Source: Sphagnum compactum (Eukaryota; Bryophyta; Sphagnopsida; Sphagnales). Taken from it: 64,000 nt of DNA. This document shows, piece after piece, positions 10,736-28,748 of this stretch; position 1 is the first letter of the stretch; each line of letters opens with the position of its first letter. The stretch spans positions 6,696,001 to 6,760,000 of the forward strand of contig OZ234501.1 of assembly GCA_965153455.1 (NCBI GenBank). Reading direction: 5' to 3'. The translations under genes and the position numbers were made by a program. Under the pieces are notes generated by a model, which was not told the DNA's origin, did no database searches, and saw only the letters and a program-made list of their open reading frames with translations.

Positions 10736-12420
10736 ATGAAAGTCGAAAACCACTTAGAATATCCAAAAGCAAGGAAAAAAAATTGCTAGAAACTTTATTT
10801 ATTTTTTACTTATAGCCCAAACACACTACACATTAACCAAAGGTCGAAGGGTATGTGTTCAAATCACAATCTAAGATCTATAAGGCTTTGCAATGAAATG
10901 ACAATAAAAGGAGGAAGCAAACATTTTGAAAAGGAATGGTTAATGGGTGGAATACAGACCAAAATGATAGTTGTGTAGTAGGTCAACAAAAGCACATTAC
11001 ATGCAAAATGGATAACTAGTAGTCGAAAACGTGTACTTATGATACATTCAAATTTTTTATGTTATTAATATTTTAAATAAAAGAAAAAGGAAAATGCACC
11101 ATGATAAATAATTGTTGGAAGGAAAAACATTGAAAATTTTGACTTTTAATTTAAAAAGGAAATTTGTCAAAAAAATTCATTAGGGCATATTATCATTTTT
11201 CATTGAAAAGGTCAATCAAAGTGATTGCATCGAAAAATTGCCCCTTAGTATATTCAATAATCACCTCTTTAGTATTACATTGACCAATGCTTACCTATTG
11301 GTGTGAATAACGTTGACCATCCCACTTAATAGTCTATGAAGCATTGAATGTTATGAGAAGTATTGTAACAATGATAATAGTTGAAAAATTCATAGGCTAA
11401 AGACATAAAATAATACATAATTGTTTTATCCAAAGAATCAAACATTTTTGTGTTGTAATCTTAGATCTGACCGGGAAGAACCTTGTAAAAAACAATTATA
11501 TATATATTCATTTTTTCCATCTTCGTACCATGGTGCAACAATTGACAAGAAGTTGATTATGGGTCAACCACTAGGTCATGAGGTGTTCCCAAGATATGTG
11601 TTTTATTTACATTCTCATTTATTATAAAATAATTGCTAAAATGTTAAACTAGAATGTTGCAAGTAGCTTGATTGCATTACCCATAATTGAAACCTTAAAA
11701 AGACTTTTAAGTACATTGCCTAAAGATATTAAGAACGCACCAAGACATGGAAGTAGACCACATCAAAGTGGAATTTTTGAGTATTTACACAAAACAACCT
11801 TCAACTCTTAGACAAACATTGCCATGTTAAAAATGAGCAAGGAGATGGAAAATTTGAAAGAGCCATATGAGGTGGAAGCCTCATGTATGATTTTGAAACC
11901 AAGATGTTCCAGTAATAAAATTGCTTAGGGACTGATATGATGATTGGTTTAGGTAATATTTTTGGTTTCCTATTGATTGGTCAAATGAAATATTTTTCCA
12001 ATGGAGATTTTCACTCGATTGACAATTCTAACAAATAGTGAGATTGTTGGAATGCACCTTTCCTTTTTTATTTTATTTTTCCCACCACTCTTGACCCAAG
12101 TTTTTTTCTGGGACCTCCTACCTACCTACATACCACCTTTCTTCCTACCACCTATCCTGCTACCAACCCATTTACCTCCTTCATGTTATTGACCCCTCCT
12201 CCCCCACCAATTTTGCATTCACCACCATCGCCAACAACTTCAACATTTGGGTTTGATTTACTTGTGAGCTTAAAATAAGGTTTAGCTTAGGAACATTTTG
12301 AGATTGTCAACTTGAACTTGAGGTATGAGGAGTTTGAAGAATATGACCAACCATTTGAAAAACACTTTGAAAAGTGTGAAGCTATAGGAGCTCCATCAAC
12401 TGCTTCAAGGTAAACTTTTA
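10736..12420. other. AT-rich intergenic, possibly decayed element
   Basis: No confident gene. From 12080 to 12400 the plus strand is C/T-rich and reads as a proline-rich then acidic pseudo-peptide (LRYEEFEEYDQPFEKHFEKC), which may be coding relic of an unidentified element. Confidence 0.3.
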
Positions 12421-12444
12421 CTCATTTTTTATTTTTATTCTTGT

Positions 12445-12760
12445 TGTTGGTGCTTCCACAAAAACCACATCTTTTTTTTTAAGCTCATGTTGCCTCCACA
12501 TGTTTTTTTGAACTACTGGTCTCAAATGTTTTGAAGTTGTTTGTGCTTCCACAAAGACAACAATGAGCTCAATTTTTTTTGAGCTATTGGTGCTTCCACA
12601 TCTCATTTGTTTTAGTTCACGGGTGCCCATTTTTTAAAGTTGTTGAGTGCCTCCACAAAGATGATGACAAGTGTTGTCTTTTCTTTTCTTTTTTCTAATT
12701 GTAGGTGCTTCCACAAAGACGATGGTAAACATCTTTTTTTATTTGTTGTTATTGCCTATA
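12445..12760. repeat. Interspersed GGTGCTTCCACAAAG motif array
   Basis: GGTGC(T/C)TCCACA(A/T)A(G/A)-like units recur at about 12449, 12487, 12541, 12589, 12648 and 12705, with T-rich spacers of 38-58 bases. This is a degenerate tandem array with no coding content that I can recognise. Confidence 0.6.
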
Positions 12761-13019
12761 AGGCAACAACAACAAGGAGTTTTTCTTTTCATTTGTTGTG
12801 TCCAAAGTGACAAAGGTTCCTTTGCTAGTCCTTGACTTATTTGCTTTACTTACATCTCTTATGCTTATGTTTTGTTGATGAGAAAACTAGAAATGAAAAA
12901 AGATTAAAAGTGGTGTTTGTGTTTTTTTAAAATGCAAATTCGCCAAAAAAAAAAGAATTATGATGCAGATGATGTCCATCATGTTGTGAATGATAAAGAT
13001 ATGGAGGCAAGGGCAATGG

Positions 13020-13260
13020 GACAACAAATGTAAGTAGGTGTTGAGGATTTGGCTCGTTAGCTCTAGCTGAGATTGTTTAGGAACAAATGCAAGAAGGTGT
13101 TGAAGATTTGGCTCATTAGCTATAGTTGAGATTGTTTAGGAACAAATGCAAGCAAGTGTTGAGGATTTGGCTACATTGGCTCCAACTAAGATTATTTAGG
13201 AGCAAATGCAAGCAATTGTTGATGTTGGTGGAACATCTACAGTAGATGTTAACATTTTGA
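13020..13260 (+). repeat. 59-60 bp tandem repeat, decayed coding repeat
   Basis: Four units begin with (A/G)(A/C)(A)CAAATG(C/T)AAG at 13024, 13083, 13142 and 13202. A unit read in frame gives an EQMQxxVEDLAxLAxxEIV-like 20-residue peptide. Three spacings are 59, 59 and 60 bases, so small deletions now break the frame between copies. The last copy continues as EQMQAIVDVGGTSTVDVNIL. This looks like the relic of a repeat-containing coding exon, possibly of a mobile element. No known family was recognised. Confidence 0.55.
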
Positions 13261-13820
13261 AGTTGATTTATAGAAAGCCATTTTGATGATAGACCAAGAA
13301 AGTGTAGCTATGAGTTCAATGCTAGAACAAGAGAATGGAAATTTTGCTTCATTGTTAGATGAACATGTTGTATTTCATGTTGATATTGATGAAAGTGAAA
13401 TATTGAACTTTACTTATTATAATTCATTGCCCCACTCGTCTTCTCAAATAAAGAAGATGGGTGGGATTTTATTTTAATCAATTTTCTGGTTGCAATACCC
13501 TTATTAACTGTGGTCCTTACATTTTTGCCCCACTTTCCTTCTCCATGTGAGAAGGTGAGTTGGGCTTTTTTTTGGGTCAAAGTCTATAGACAATACTTTA
13601 AAGCTATATCAATGATATTATTTTTTCTAAAGTTAGTTTCATTTCTTGCAATTTCTTGCCCCACTTGCTTTATCATAATGTTTGGTTACATTATATTATG
13701 TTTCTATTGGCTATATTTGATTTTTTATCTTTCTGTGCAATACCTTCATCTTTTCTTTTTGAGCTTTTATCTATCTATGCAATACCCTCATTGTATATGG
13801 GCTTACTTTCATCTAAAGGG
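13261..13820. other. No gene seen
   Basis: T-rich plus strand with short hydrophobic open frames at 13510-13875 that look like composition effects. No conserved domain and no splice-consistent exon series. Confidence 0.35.
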
Positions 13821-14099
13821 TAACTATATCACAAACTTGCCCCCTACAAGGTTTAGTGCTTTTACAACATTTTAACAATGTGTTCAAGGTTAAGTGTTAA
13901 CTAAGTGTTGATACAATCATTGATATGATGTTATGATTACACTGTAACACATTGTGATGATCAAACATTGTGTTACAATGCCATGACAACATTATGTCAA
14001 TAGTTTATTAACATTTTATCATCACTGAACCTTGAACACATCGTTAAAGTGTTGTAAATGCATAAATATATGGAGAGGGCAAGTTTGTGATGTAGGTTA
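13821..14099. mobile_element. 279-bp foldback (MITE-like long inverted repeat)
   Basis: The whole segment is an imperfect palindrome centred at 13960. The outer arms pair ATCACAAACTTGCCCC (13828) with the reverse complement of GGGCAAGTTTGTGAT (ending 14091). The middle arms pair TTTACAACATTTTAACAATG (13861 onward) with text ending 14058, differing at about two or three of 31 positions. The inner arms pair CACTGTAACACATTG (13940-13954) with CATTGTGTTACAATG (13966-13980). All three pairs share the same centre. It carries no ORF. It could be a MITE/foldback transposon or a source of long hairpin RNA. No target-site duplication was established. Confidence 0.85.
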
Positions 14100-14421
14100 G
14101 TAGGGTAGGTGGTTAGTACAGTAGCTAGGTCAGTAGGATAACTAGTTATTAAGGTAGCTGTGTCAGTAGGGGATAATAAATAAGGTACCAAGGTTGGTGC
14201 AATACTTATGAGGGTAGGAAAGTGAGCAGGGTAGCTATGTGTGAGGTCAAGTCTAGGAAAAACGGCCAAGAACAAAAAAATAAAAATAAAAATACAGTGG
14301 TCAACAACACAAAAAAATGGATTGTGATGAACCCCATCTGGCGCTGAATGAAAAAACGCAAGGCATCCAGTGGACAAAACCACCAACTGGTGCATTGGTG
14401 GCTGCTGGTTCACTCTGGCCC
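14092..14421. repeat. Dispersed repeat, copy 2 (~330 bp)
   Basis: Near-identical to 2556-2886 in the same orientation. Its left edge coincides with the right edge of the foldback, so the foldback or an associated rearrangement probably truncated it. The minus strand reads open for about 150 codons, but copy 1 does not keep that frame, so it is not a gene. Confidence 0.85.
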
Positions 14422-14576
14422 ACCGGATGCCCATTATTACTCTGTTGTGGACGTTCCTCAACTGAATAAATATTTGGTTTCACCATAACAACCAATTCCG
14501 TAGGGAATAGATCTCATATATAGGTAGGAAAATAGGTATTTACTAGGTAAGTGGATGGTTTATACATAGGTAAGGG

Positions 14577-14644
14577 CTTTTTTTTACTACCTACCTAGTA
14601 ACAACCTGCTTGTGGGTTGTTAGTAGATAGGTAGGAAAAAAAAA
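14577..14644. repeat. Short perfect-like hairpin
   Basis: The left arm TTTTTTTTACTACCTACCTA plus GTAACAACC (to 14606) is followed by a 7-base loop. The right arm GGTTGTTAGTAGATAGGTAGG (14615 onward) plus a run of A closes it. Related TAGGTAGG text lies just upstream at 14520-14575. It could be a decayed terminal repeat of a small element. Confidence 0.7.
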
Positions 14645-14996
14645 GTAACTGAGCTAAACCACCATGGTTATCTAAGGAACTGGAACCCCACAGAAAACTG
14701 TTTCCTGACCACTTACCATCCATCCGTCACCACTTATCATTCATCCTTCAAAATGAAAGGTGCCAATGGAGGTGTTGATTCAGCCTGTCTCCTCATTTAG
14801 TGACACGGGTTCTTTTTCTTTTTCTTTTGGGGCCAAGCTATTTTCTTTCTTGCTTTTCCATGTAATAGACACTTTTCTTTCTCGTTTCCCCGTTGCATTT
14901 CTTTTGACGGGCTAAAATATTTTTGACATTTTTTTTGCCCTTTCAAATTGCTTGGGAGTCGTGACTTGGTGCAAAAAGAAGCCTTGACCACGGAGC
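14645..14996. other. Intergenic, no gene seen
   Basis: Mixed sequence with T-rich runs between the hairpin and the panC-upstream tandem repeat. No coding or RNA gene signal was seen. Confidence 0.35.
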
Positions 14997-15260
14997 GTAG
15001 TCGCCACTAGTCAATGGTTGACTGCGATAGGTGCAACGTATTTTCCTAGGGTACTACGACCGTATAACGACGTACTTTCGTAAGGTACCACGACCGTAGT
15101 CGCCGCTGGCCACAGTTGACTGCGTTTGGTGCGACGCATTTTCCTCGGGTGTCGAGACCGTACGAGGACTGTATTTTCATAGGGTATGTACCTTGACCGT
15201 ATGAGTATAGTATGAGTACCGTGTGAGTACGAGTACGTATCTTTGTAGCGTAGTCCCCTG
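14997..15260. repeat. CpG-rich 99-bp tandem duplication upstream of panC
   Basis: GTAGTCGCC(A/G)CT(A/G)G starts at 14997 and again at 15096, giving a 99-base unit. Each unit holds two sub-units related to ACG(T/C)A(T/C)TTTCCTAGGGTAC followed by ACGACCGTA. A degenerate continuation rich in CGTATGAGTA and GAGTACGTA runs to about 15260. The block is strikingly CpG-rich for this window. It ends roughly 600 bases before the panC start codon and may be promoter DNA or a small element. Confidence 0.75.
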
Positions 15261-15859
15261 GCCCTTTCCTCGCTTGTCATTTTGCATGTATTTTTCAAGC
15301 AGGAGCTGCACTCAGGAGAGAGTGAGATATACACACACATACCCACATACCCACACATCAGGAATTGGGTGCCATTCCAGAGGCCGCCGGTGCAAGAATT
15401 CGTGCGGATCTCAAGTTCCTCCAGAGACACCAATCCGTGGAGAATTTGGTGGTGGAAGCTTTGTGGGTGAGTCTGCTTGTCAGGATCTTGTTTGTTTGGT
15501 TGTTTATACTTTTTTCTGTAGTAGTTTTGGAGGAGAAGACACAAGGGGAAATTTGGGAGAAAGTGATTAATTGGCAAAGTGTTTTGTGGAAACTTTTTTT
15601 TGGCGGAGAGCTCTGTCGGAAACCGAATGAATTTGTTTTGAAGAGCCCATATCAGAACAATCTGCCATGAACTTTTTGCAGGGAGCAGTGTTCTTGAGAA
15701 ATAGAACACCTGGGAAGAGCTGCTTCGAGGTCCCACCCCCTGAAGCCAGGAAAATTTGAGCTTTGGGTGTTCTCACATTCTTGTCTGTTTGGAAATCAGG
15801 TACAAGAGAGATCTATCTCTGTTAAATCAGGGGCGCAAAACAAAGAAAACGTTGTTGCC

Positions 15860-18257
<2,398 letters not shown>

Positions 18258-19338
18258 TGAACTATTGAGCTTTTCCAATGAACATATGTTGCAGCCCCAT
18301 TTTGTTTTGATCACTAACACTTTCAGATAAAATTCTTGATCACTAATTGACAATTTGAGTGATTTCTCTTGGATTGTAAGTTACATGAGCTTTAAGCTGC
18401 AGAGCTTAAAACCTAGTTTGTTGTGTCATTGCAACCTTCAGCTGTGAATGAACAAACCAGATCCCAAATTGGTACTCTTTCCACAGGTTGTATCGTTTTC
18501 TTTGTTTTCTTTGATTTATTGAGACAAGTTTTTAAAAACTTCAATATTTTTGGTAGTTGACCCATTATGTCAACAGGTCAACCAAAGTGGAAATAAAGAA
18601 CTTTTTTGCTGTGCCAAAGCACTCAGCTTGTTTTCTAGCCTTCTTTTCAGCTTTGTACTAATGCTCTTCTTCTGTTCTCTTCTCCTTTCATTGAATGGTT
18701 CTCTTTTGGGTTTTTCTCACATTCCATATCTTTTGTATTGTCATTTGTGTATTTGTTGAGCTTGCAAGCATCATGGAAAAGTTCCCATTCTGCCAGTCCT
18801 GTAACAGAAACTCAGTATGTTGGTTAATGTATGTATGTTGGGCTGCCTTGGGCATGAAAATGCTCTCTTTTTAGTGGATTTCCTTGCAAACAGTTGAGCA
18901 AATGTGCACCAGACATTAGCAACACAGAAGACCAAGAAGTCCATGGACTAGTCGGAACTTTCATATCATCCTGAAATATCTGCAAGGATTAAAACTCTTC
19001 TCAGCACTGGAACGCACATTGCTGGCAGTCTTTGTACACACTCTCAGACCACTTCTGACCTGGTATGATCCTGAATAGGTCCTTGGAAGATCAGGCTAGC
19101 ATTGTGTTCACATGTTGAAACCAGAATGAATGGGGCTCCCCTACAGGAACTGCTCAGTAGTAGTCATGACTGGTCCACATTGTCCATACCAAAACAGATC
19201 AATGTCTTGACTGACTGTAGCGCTGACTTCCTGCATATGATGAGGACTGTACCTGCATATGATCATGTTGCATGTTGAGGAGATTCAGCAGAGAAATAGC
19301 AAGCTTTACTATCTTTCAGCAAGCAGACTATCCATATT
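18258..19338. other. panC / MCM8 convergent intergenic region
   Basis: The facing 3' ends of panC (+) and MCM8 (-) lie 1.17 kb apart. An AATAAA at 18588 could serve panC. No other gene was seen. Confidence 0.45.
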
Positions 19339-19344
19339 TTTATT
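19339..19344 (-). terminator. Possible poly(A) signal of MCM8
   Basis: TTTATT on the plus strand is AATAAA on the minus strand, about 83 bases past the MCM8 stop codon. The position is plausible, but this is only a motif match in AT-rich DNA. Confidence 0.4.
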
Positions 19345-19426
19345 GCCCCTGATTCTTGCCAGAAACTGATTGTCAGTACACAGAATATAGATTGAGCAAC
19401 AATAGTATGAAATGACATATGTCATG

Positions 19427-25090
<5,664 letters not shown>

Positions 25091-25240
25091 GACTCTCACA
25101 AAGCAAAACCAGCCTTCTATGCTTTAAAGTGTTTCTGGAGTAATTCACGCACGCGTGGCGGTGGAGGAGGAAAGTTGAGGAGGGTGAGTGGAGACCCAAG
25201 GCGAGGGTGTGTGATGCGTCGCTTTTCGTACCCGCCTGTC

Positions 25241-25250
25241 GGCGGGAAAA
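25241..25250. promoter_or_regulatory. E2F/DP-type site in MCM8-NTAQ1 shared promoter
   Basis: GGCGGGAAAA is the reverse complement of TTTTCCCGCC, a strong match to the E2F consensus TTTSSCGC. It lies 151 bases upstream of the MCM8 ATG, inside the 400-bp gap between the divergent MCM8 and NTAQ1 start codons. E2F control of replication and recombination genes is well known in plants. The match is by consensus only. Confidence 0.65.
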
Positions 25251-25490
25251 CCCAATCGGCCAAAAGCGATCACGATGCGAACACGACACGAATTTCAAAG
25301 CGACCCACTGCGTTTAACAGGCCACTGTTTCAACAAATACATCGCTACATATCTTCGCTAGTTTCAGACAAATTCGATAGGATTTTCTCTCTTTTTTTTC
25401 AAGTATTGTCGCTGCGCATGTCTGGCCATCATAAGCAAGATGCAAAGCAGGCACACAAAGGGACAGAAAGACAGAGAGGAACAGGGAGTG

Positions 25491-27104
25491 ATGGACGGAC
25501 AGTCGTCCCTGGTGGAAGAAGTGCTTGACGTCGGCTTGCCATCATCACTAACTAGTCCAAAGGAATCGGCCATCGATTACATCTACACAGCGTGCTACTG
25601 GTATGCAAATCACAGGCTTGCTTTCTGCAACTGGGTTTCTGGATGTTTGCAAAGTGCATGATCAACTCGGTACTGCAATTTGAGGTGCTTCATTGTAAGA
25701 ATTTTCCATTTTTTGTAACGGTTCTGAAAATCACCCATCATGTAAACCCTAAACCCCATCATCCTCCATGTGGTTTTTTGGAATTATGGGGTGGAGGGGG
25801 GCACAGTGAGGAGAATGTGTACATGTTGTGCAAGAGATTGTGCCAACTGGGACTAGCTATGGCCGATGCATCTGACCTTTTTGTGGTCTTCATTTCCAAT
25901 TCCAACTGCAAGGTGAAACATACACCATACATACAGACATGCCTTCCTTTTGTAGGGTATGAAACCATACATACATTGCTATCTGGAGTTTTGTTGTTCC
26001 CAGAACTGTTTTTACTGTTTCATGATTCTTTTCTTATTTTTTAGGGAGTTTGGTGCTCAATATTATACTTCATCAACATCATCATACACTCTTGCTTCTG
26101 CAGGTTCCACTATGGCGACAGAAGAACAAGTCTTCACTTGAAGAGGGCTTTTGTATTTGGGATTACCATGCAATTTGCATCCAGGTGCTTTTCTCTCATC
26201 TTGCTTTAAGGCAACATGTAATGCCATCTAATGCCTGGAGCTTTTGAGAAATTAGACGGAAATCATCATCTTCTTCAAATCAAGGTATGACATCTCAGAT
26301 GCGTCATTTCTATGCAATGTGAGTGAGGCACAACTGGTGAGTGATAATGAAACACTGCTAACTTGTTATTAAACACTCTAGAATGGATGCTGTTTGTATG
26401 GTCATTGATTGCAGAAAAACTTGAAAGGAAAGGAGAGTGCACAAGTCTGGGATCTGGATTCCACTCTTCCTTTCCCCACATCCCTAGATCAGTATGTGAG
26501 TGAAGCACTTCGTCCCTGGGCAATCTGGGATGCCAAGTTCTTTAGGTGGGTTTTTCCACACCTGTATTTTGTTTTCTTTTCTGAAAAGAAAATGTGTATG
26601 AAGAGCAAGCATTTATTCAATGGGAGTTCTACTTGCTCTGACTGATTCATGTACATCTGCAGACTCTACAGAGTAGTAGCAGTGCCAATGTACCTACAGT
26701 ATTTTGCTTCGGATAGGAGACATATGAAGGGTGAGGATGGAGATTGGAGCGCACCTCCTCCTCTGTATGACTGTATTGTTGGTGAAGGTATCAAAAATTT
26801 TGATAGTTTGTGTTGCAGAAAAAGCCTCTGCAGAATTGGAGATGAGGGTATGGCTGGCAGGATTTCAGGTTCACACCTGTGTTGCCGTTATTTTTCTCTG
26901 AATCTTGGCTTGTTTCCAGCCGTTTTGTTAGCATGACTTATACCCATGATTGTGGCAGATGGAGCAATACACAATCTGGAGGAATACATAAGAATGAAAG
27001 ATGAGCAAGTTCTAGGGGACTCAAAAGAGGCAATGATGCAAGTAACAAACAGGAAATTTGGGGTGCTTCTGAGTGAAGATGGACTGCAGCACTTATTTGC
27101 ATAG
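25491..27104 (+). CDS. NTAQ1: Protein N-terminal glutamine amidohydrolase
   Basis: Deamidates N-terminal Gln to Glu, feeding proteins into the Arg/N-degron pathway. Six exons join in phase: 25491-25600, 25807-25912, 26104-26184, 26415-26545, 26663-26787 and 26959-27104, giving 232 residues. The family's catalytic triad is present: Cys in YTACYCEENVYMLCK, His in IWDYHAICIQ and Asp in VWDLDSTLPFP. Other hallmarks are the FVVFISN and YLQYFASDRRHMKG blocks and a WSAPPPLYDCI stretch. The codon of the catalytic Cys is split by intron 1 (TG|T). The ATG at 25491 gives the compact product. An in-frame ATG at 25440 would add 17 basic residues, and an out-of-frame ATG at 25418 could act as an upstream ORF. 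The gene diverges from MCM8 and converges with MPPA. Confidence 0.95.
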
Positions 27105-28748
27105 TCCCTTCATAAAAGTCTTCATGGCTACCTGTTCATGGGTAAGCTTTTTTCTGATATGCAACATGAGTGTTGGTAAATGAGTCACATTTCTTACATT
27201 TACAACAGCAATTTCTTTACAAACTGCCCTGCAGCTTTGGCTTGATGGTGATGGTTGGAATACCATTGCTCATGGATTATTTGCCTGTGAGTTGGAACAC
27301 AGTTTCAACTCAGATTGTTAGCGTCAAGGTTGCTAAGTTGGAACCTAGTCCAAGGATGGGGATGTTGAGACTTCACGATGAATGTGTCAAGCATCTTTTC
27401 ATCATCTTTGGTGTAAAGTGAGAAGAAAGATCCTGATGCAGCTATGAGAGGACCAGCAGTGCACAACAGTTCATTGAGGCACAACAATCGCCCGAACAAT
27501 TTAAATGTAATTCGACCATGTGGGTGAAGAACAGAACTATTGCTTTTGAAGATGACCAGAATTTTCAGGACATCCAGCTGTGTCAACTATATATAGGGTC
27601 AAGGTTTGAAGGAAAAATGCCTGGGGTTTCTTTCATTTCTTGTTTTGTGGAACTTGAATAATAACAATATTTCAACAGAAGAAACTATGAATGTCTGAAG
27701 CAATACTGAAGCATGAATTTGAAAACCAAAAGCAACTAGATGAGGAAATCGTAGATGATGGCTGACTTGAAGTAGAGTTGAGGTTAAGTCTCAAGACCTG
27801 CTATAGAATCTAAGTTGATATGGCATTTTTCTCAGCAAATTGCTCTGTGTGTGGCACTGCATCTTTCAGAACCCTGTACAATCTTGAATGCTTTGATTTG
27901 CTTCTGGTTCTAGCTGACTATTCCAGATCCTTTCTACATAACTGAATGAGATCCATGGGTAAACAACTTCTACAAATCCACAGTAATCTCTGTTAACTTC
28001 ATGTTACACAACTCATGGTGATTGACAAAATCTTCACATTTTTAGACAGAAACATGCACCACATGTCATACAAGTTTCCTGGGGGAAATGATATGAAAAC
28101 AATGCCTCTCGTGAGAAACAAGAAATCTCCACTCTCCAGATTAAGAAAAGCCAGAACAAGATTAAAACTTCTTTTAAATGACAGAAGACTTCCAGAAATG
28201 GACTCAAAATTGTGAACAAAGCGCAATACAGCAAAGACAAAACAAGAACAGAAAAACGAAAAATACACACTTGCAAATGCTATGAAAAGAAGTATCCTTT
28301 GGCATAATATAGCTTTGAGAACACCCTCTCATCAATCCTTCAGATTGCCTTTCTGGGCACTTAGATTGCAATGTTACAATATAGTTCCCACTGAACACTT
28401 CCAGTTTGACTTGACTTCACAGCTATTGACTACCATGCCTTTTTTCATCTGTATCTCCTATGAATTTCAGCAGATGTGTTCCAATAATTCTTTTATGCCA
28501 GTCACTTGTCTGCAAACATATCATTCTAGATAACCCTGGCATAAAAGGGTGCAATTTTATTGACCGAACTCAAAGGTGGACACAGTTCAAGATCAACCCA
28601 TGTAAGTGTTGGAGAAATTTGTAGACGGTTAAAACAGGAGGCCATACCAACATGAATCTTCTTGATGGTTGTGTCCACCAAATGGCAACAACTTTACCAA
28701 GTAATACTCCAACTTCACAAGGGCAGCAAGACAAACGCTAACTGCAGT
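27105..28748. other. NTAQ1 / MPPA convergent intergenic region
   Basis: Facing 3' ends with no further gene seen. TTTATT at 28556-28561 (AATAAA on the minus strand) lies about 190 bases past the MPPA stop and could be its poly(A) signal. Confidence 0.45.

Noticed and set aside
13997-14461. 154-codon minus-strand frame over the dispersed repeat
   Set aside because: The near-identical copy at 2556-2886 does not keep the frame, and the peptide is a translation of the TAG-rich repeat.
15011-15736. 241-codon open frame on the minus strand upstream of panC
   Set aside because: It runs antisense through the CpG-rich tandem repeat and the likely panC leader. The peptide repeats with the DNA repeat and matches no family.
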